In this document: positions 16,868 to 17,918 of the stretch, one piece after another
Layout of the letters: each line of letters starts with the position of its first letter
Numbering within the stretch: position 1 is the stretch's first letter
Assembly (NCBI GenBank): GCA_021828745.1
Contig: JAJZDE010000017.1
Span: 1-17,918 of the forward strand
DNA: 17,918 bases
Reading direction: 5' to 3'
Source of the DNA: Pseudomonadota bacterium
GTDB taxonomy: Bacteria > Pseudomonadota > Gammaproteobacteria > Burkholderiales > Ferrovaceae
Program-made: the position numbers and the translations under genes
Notes under the pieces: model-generated
What the model saw: the letters and a program-made list of their open reading frames with translations, nothing else
The model's database searches: none
Told to the model about the DNA's origin: nothing

Positions 16868-16911
16868 CACGAGTTTCCTGTCCCATAATATGCCAAGGAT
16901 TTCCAGTGATC

Positions 16912-16939
16912 ATGGTATTCCTTCGGGAATATCGGTCAA
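16912..16939 (-). promoter_or_regulatory. Candidate sigma70-type promoter for the flgB operon
   Basis: On the - strand, TTGACC (16934-16939) and TACCAT (16912-16917) are separated by 16 bases. They match 5/6 and 4/6 of the housekeeping -35 and -10 consensus. The position is about 45 bases upstream of flgB. The match is modest and read by eye; flagellar class II operons are often driven by activator-dependent sigma70 promoters in betaproteobacteria. I saw no good sigma28 or sigma54 site here. Confidence 0.35.
16916..16931. repeat. Perfect inverted repeat, 6-bp arms with TTCG centre, between flgB and flgA
   Basis: The + strand reads TATTCC-TTCG-GGAATA. As RNA on the + strand this is a C(UUCG)G tetraloop hairpin of the very stable class; as DNA it is a short palindromic site. 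It almost exactly fills the spacer of the candidate flgB promoter, where a bound protein would affect polymerase. It may be an operator or an RNA hairpin in the flgA leader. No T-run follows on either strand, so it is unlikely to be a terminator. Confidence 0.5.
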
Positions 16940-16950
16940 GGGGAGATTAA

Positions 16951-16958
16951 AAGGAGGT
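16951..16958 (+). promoter_or_regulatory. Shine-Dalgarno-like AAGGAGGT in the flgA leader
   Basis: This is a perfect anti-16S match, but it is badly placed for flgA: about 15 bases before ATG 16973, about 39 before ATG 16997, and only two bases before an out-of-frame ATG at 16960. It may support a longer FlgA start, be a ribosome standby site, or be chance. Confidence 0.35.
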
Positions 16959-16986
16959 TATGCCCCTTTTTCATGGTTTCAAAGGC

Positions 16987-16992
16987 GGGAGG
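16987..16992 (+). promoter_or_regulatory. Probable ribosome binding site of flgA
   Basis: GGGAGG ends four bases before ATG 16997. This spacing is short but acceptable, and it gives a FlgA with a compact, basic-start signal peptide. Confidence 0.45.
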
Positions 16993-16996
16993 CGCG

Positions 16997-17689
16997 ATGG
17001 CAAAATGGGTGAGGATGGGGTTGCTGGGCCTCGTTCTGGTGACCGGGCAGAGCTGGGCAGACGCCGGGGAAGCGCTGGTGGTGGCCATACGGCACTTTGT
17101 TGAAGGTCAGTGGGCGGGAGATCAGGGGGAGCTTTCCGTGGTGGTGGAACATCCCGCCTACGGCCAATGGCCGGAACGCTGCATTTCTCCTCAGGTCTCT
17201 CTTCCACCCGGAGTACGGCCGGAGGGACGTTTCATGGTGGCTGTGCGTTGTGCCGGCGAAACCGATGGCAGTGTGTGGAGTCGGATGATTCCCGTGCGCG
17301 TGACGCTGACCGCCGATTATTATGTGGCCCGTCACCCGCTGATGCGGGATACCCCCTTGAACGAGACGGATTTTGACATCCGGCATGGGGTCCTGGATCA
17401 TTCGGGGGTGGTGACCCGACAGACTCCCTTGGCAGGCAAGGTGTTGCGCCAGGGACTGAACGCAGGACAGGTGTTGAGGGCAGACATGATGCGTGAAGCC
17501 TATGCCGTCCAGCAAGGGCAGACGGTTCAGGTCCAGGTGGTGGGGAACGGTTTCAAGATCAGTACGGATGGGCAGGCACTGAATAATGCGGCGTTGGGCC
17601 AGAATGTGCAGGTGCGTACGGCCACCGGAAAAATGCTCAGCGGATCTGCACAGGAAAATGGCACGGTTCTCGTGAATCCGGGAAACTGA
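16997..17689 (+). CDS. flgA: Flagellar P-ring assembly chaperone FlgA
   Basis: FlgA is a periplasmic chaperone that promotes polymerisation of FlgI into the P ring. From ATG 16997 the product is 230 residues, with a Sec signal peptide MAKWVRMGLLGLVLVTGQSW followed by a probable cut after Ala or Asp. Two cysteines (near residues 65 and 88) could form a disulphide. The SAF-type C-terminal domain is clear: ARHPLMRDTPLNETDFDIRH, then GKVLRQGLNAGQVLRADMM, then VQQGQTVQVQVVGNGFKIST and QNVQVRTATGKMLSG. An in-frame ATG at 16973 would add eight residues before the signal peptide. It is transcribed away from flgB, the usual flgA/flgB arrangement in many proteobacteria. Confidence 0.95.
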   Translation: MAKWVRMGLLGLVLVTGQSWADAGEALVVAIRHFVEGQWAGDQGELSVVVEHPAYGQWPERCISPQVSLPPGVRPEGRFMVAVRCAGETDGSVWSRMIPVRVTLTADYYVARHPLMRDTPLNETDFDIRHGVLDHSGVVTRQTPLAGKVLRQGLNAGQVLRADMMREAYAVQQGQTVQVQVVGNGFKISTDGQALNNAALGQNVQVRTATGKMLSGSAQENGTVLVNPGN

Positions 17690-17722
17690 TCGAAGAGATG
17701 GGCTGTGCCCGTGTTTTTCGTG

Positions 17723-17747
17723 CGCCGTTCGTGACGGCGAATATTTT
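17723..17747 (+). terminator. Possible intrinsic terminator after flgA
   Basis: A six-pair GC-rich stem, CGCCGT/ACGGCG, with a five-base loop (17723-17739) is followed by AATATTTT. It lies 33 bases after the flgA stop and before the next gene. The T-run is short and broken, so termination may be partial. A weaker GGGC/GCCC hairpin with a short T-run lies just upstream, near 17700-17717. Confidence 0.4.
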
Positions 17748-17803
17748 CGGATAGTATGGCGTGGTTTGAAAGGTCTTGAGGGTTTGCATCTGCGACACGG
17801 TTC

Positions 17804-17809
17804 GGAGGG
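17804..17809 (+). promoter_or_regulatory. Ribosome binding site of the gene starting at 17817
   Basis: GGAGGG lies seven bases before ATG 17817, good strength and spacing. It supports a real gene start although only 34 codons are in the window. Confidence 0.65.
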
Positions 17810-17816
17810 TACGAAA

Positions 17817-17918
17817 ATGACCGAGGAATTCAGAACATTATCCCAGTGGGTCTCTTTTCTGGAAACTGCCACTCTGCCCGTATTCCGGAACAGCCTGGCA
17901 GATCTGGAGATGCTGCGC
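17817..17918 (+). CDS. N-terminus of a probable HDOD-domain regulatory protein (3' end outside window)
   Basis: Only 34 codons are visible. The product begins MTEEFRTLSQWVSFLETATL and continues with PVFRNSLADLEMLR. The pattern of a Trp-containing helix, then L-P-V, then a second helix ending in E-x-L-R resembles the start of HDOD proteins of betaproteobacteria, which are signalling or regulatory proteins without a known enzymatic site. No catalytic or binding residues can be checked here. The start is supported by a good ribosome binding site. It lies 127 bases after flgA on the same strand, with a possible terminator between, so it may be a separate transcript. It does not resemble FlgM or FlgN, which are frequent here. 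The family call is by recall from a short stretch. Confidence 0.55.
   Translation, partial: MTEEFRTLSQWVSFLETATLPVFRNSLADLEMLR

Noticed and set aside
16890..16950. Possible sigma28 -10 element (ACCGATAT on the - strand) for flgB
   Set aside because: It matches 6 of 8 bases of GCCGATAA, but no TAAA lies at the required distance upstream, and flgB is normally not a late gene.
16979..17872. Open frame of 297 codons on the - strand covering flgA and the downstream gap
   Set aside because: It is antisense to a clear flgA with signal peptide and SAF domain. The product is His/Arg-rich without a family pattern or a good ribosome binding site.
1..17918. Search for tRNA, rRNA, CRISPR arrays, insertion sequences and integrase sites
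   Set aside because: Nothing fits. Genes are contiguous, the longest gaps are about 130 bases, and no direct repeats with regular spacers or transposase fragments were seen.

Overview
This window is an almost uninterrupted flagellar gene block. The L/P-ring genes flgH and flgI mark a Gram-negative bacterium. The sequence style of the rod and hook proteins, the C-termini of FlgK and FlgL, and the fliI-fliR and flgA/flgBCDEFGHIJKL gene orders point to a proteobacterium, most like a betaproteobacterium by recall of family patterns. I cannot name a genus. The DNA is GC-rich by eye.

Layout. On the + strand, bases 1-7011 carry fliI (3' part only), fliJ, fliK, fliL, fliM, fliN, fliO, fliP, fliQ and fliR. 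They are tightly packed, with stop/start overlaps at fliI/J, fliM/N, fliN/O, fliO/P and fliP/Q. On the - strand, bases 7028-16867 carry flgB to flgL, read from right to left (flgB, C, D, E, F, G, H, I, J, K, L). The two operons meet tail to tail at fliR/flgL with only 16 bases between the stop codons. A divergent intergenic region of about 129 bases separates flgB from flgA (+ strand, 16997-17689). After flgA there is a hairpin/T-rich stretch. Then comes the first 34 codons of a + strand gene that runs off the window and looks like the N-terminus of an HDOD-domain regulatory protein.

How the genes work together. FliI (ATPase) and FliJ (stalk/chaperone escort) deliver substrates to the export gate, whose FliP, FliQ and FliR parts are here, with FliO helping assemble FliP. 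FliM and FliN build the C-ring switch, FliL supports the stator/motor, and FliK sets hook length. The flg operon supplies the structure outside the membrane: rod (FlgB, C, F, G), rod cap (FlgJ), hook cap and hook (FlgD, E), P and L rings (FlgI, H, with FlgA as P-ring chaperone), and the hook-filament junction (FlgK, L).

No stretch over 300 bases lacks a gene. I found no mobile element, CRISPR array, tRNA or rRNA. The region is mostly conventional and I see no clear new system. The points worth a second look are: a FlgJ with no muramidase domain; a FliL with an inserted Pro/Ala-rich segment of about 70 residues; a perfect inverted repeat with a UUCG loop inside the candidate flgB promoter; a repeated beta-module shared by FlgK and FlgL; and a regulatory-type gene after flgA where flgM/flgN often sit.
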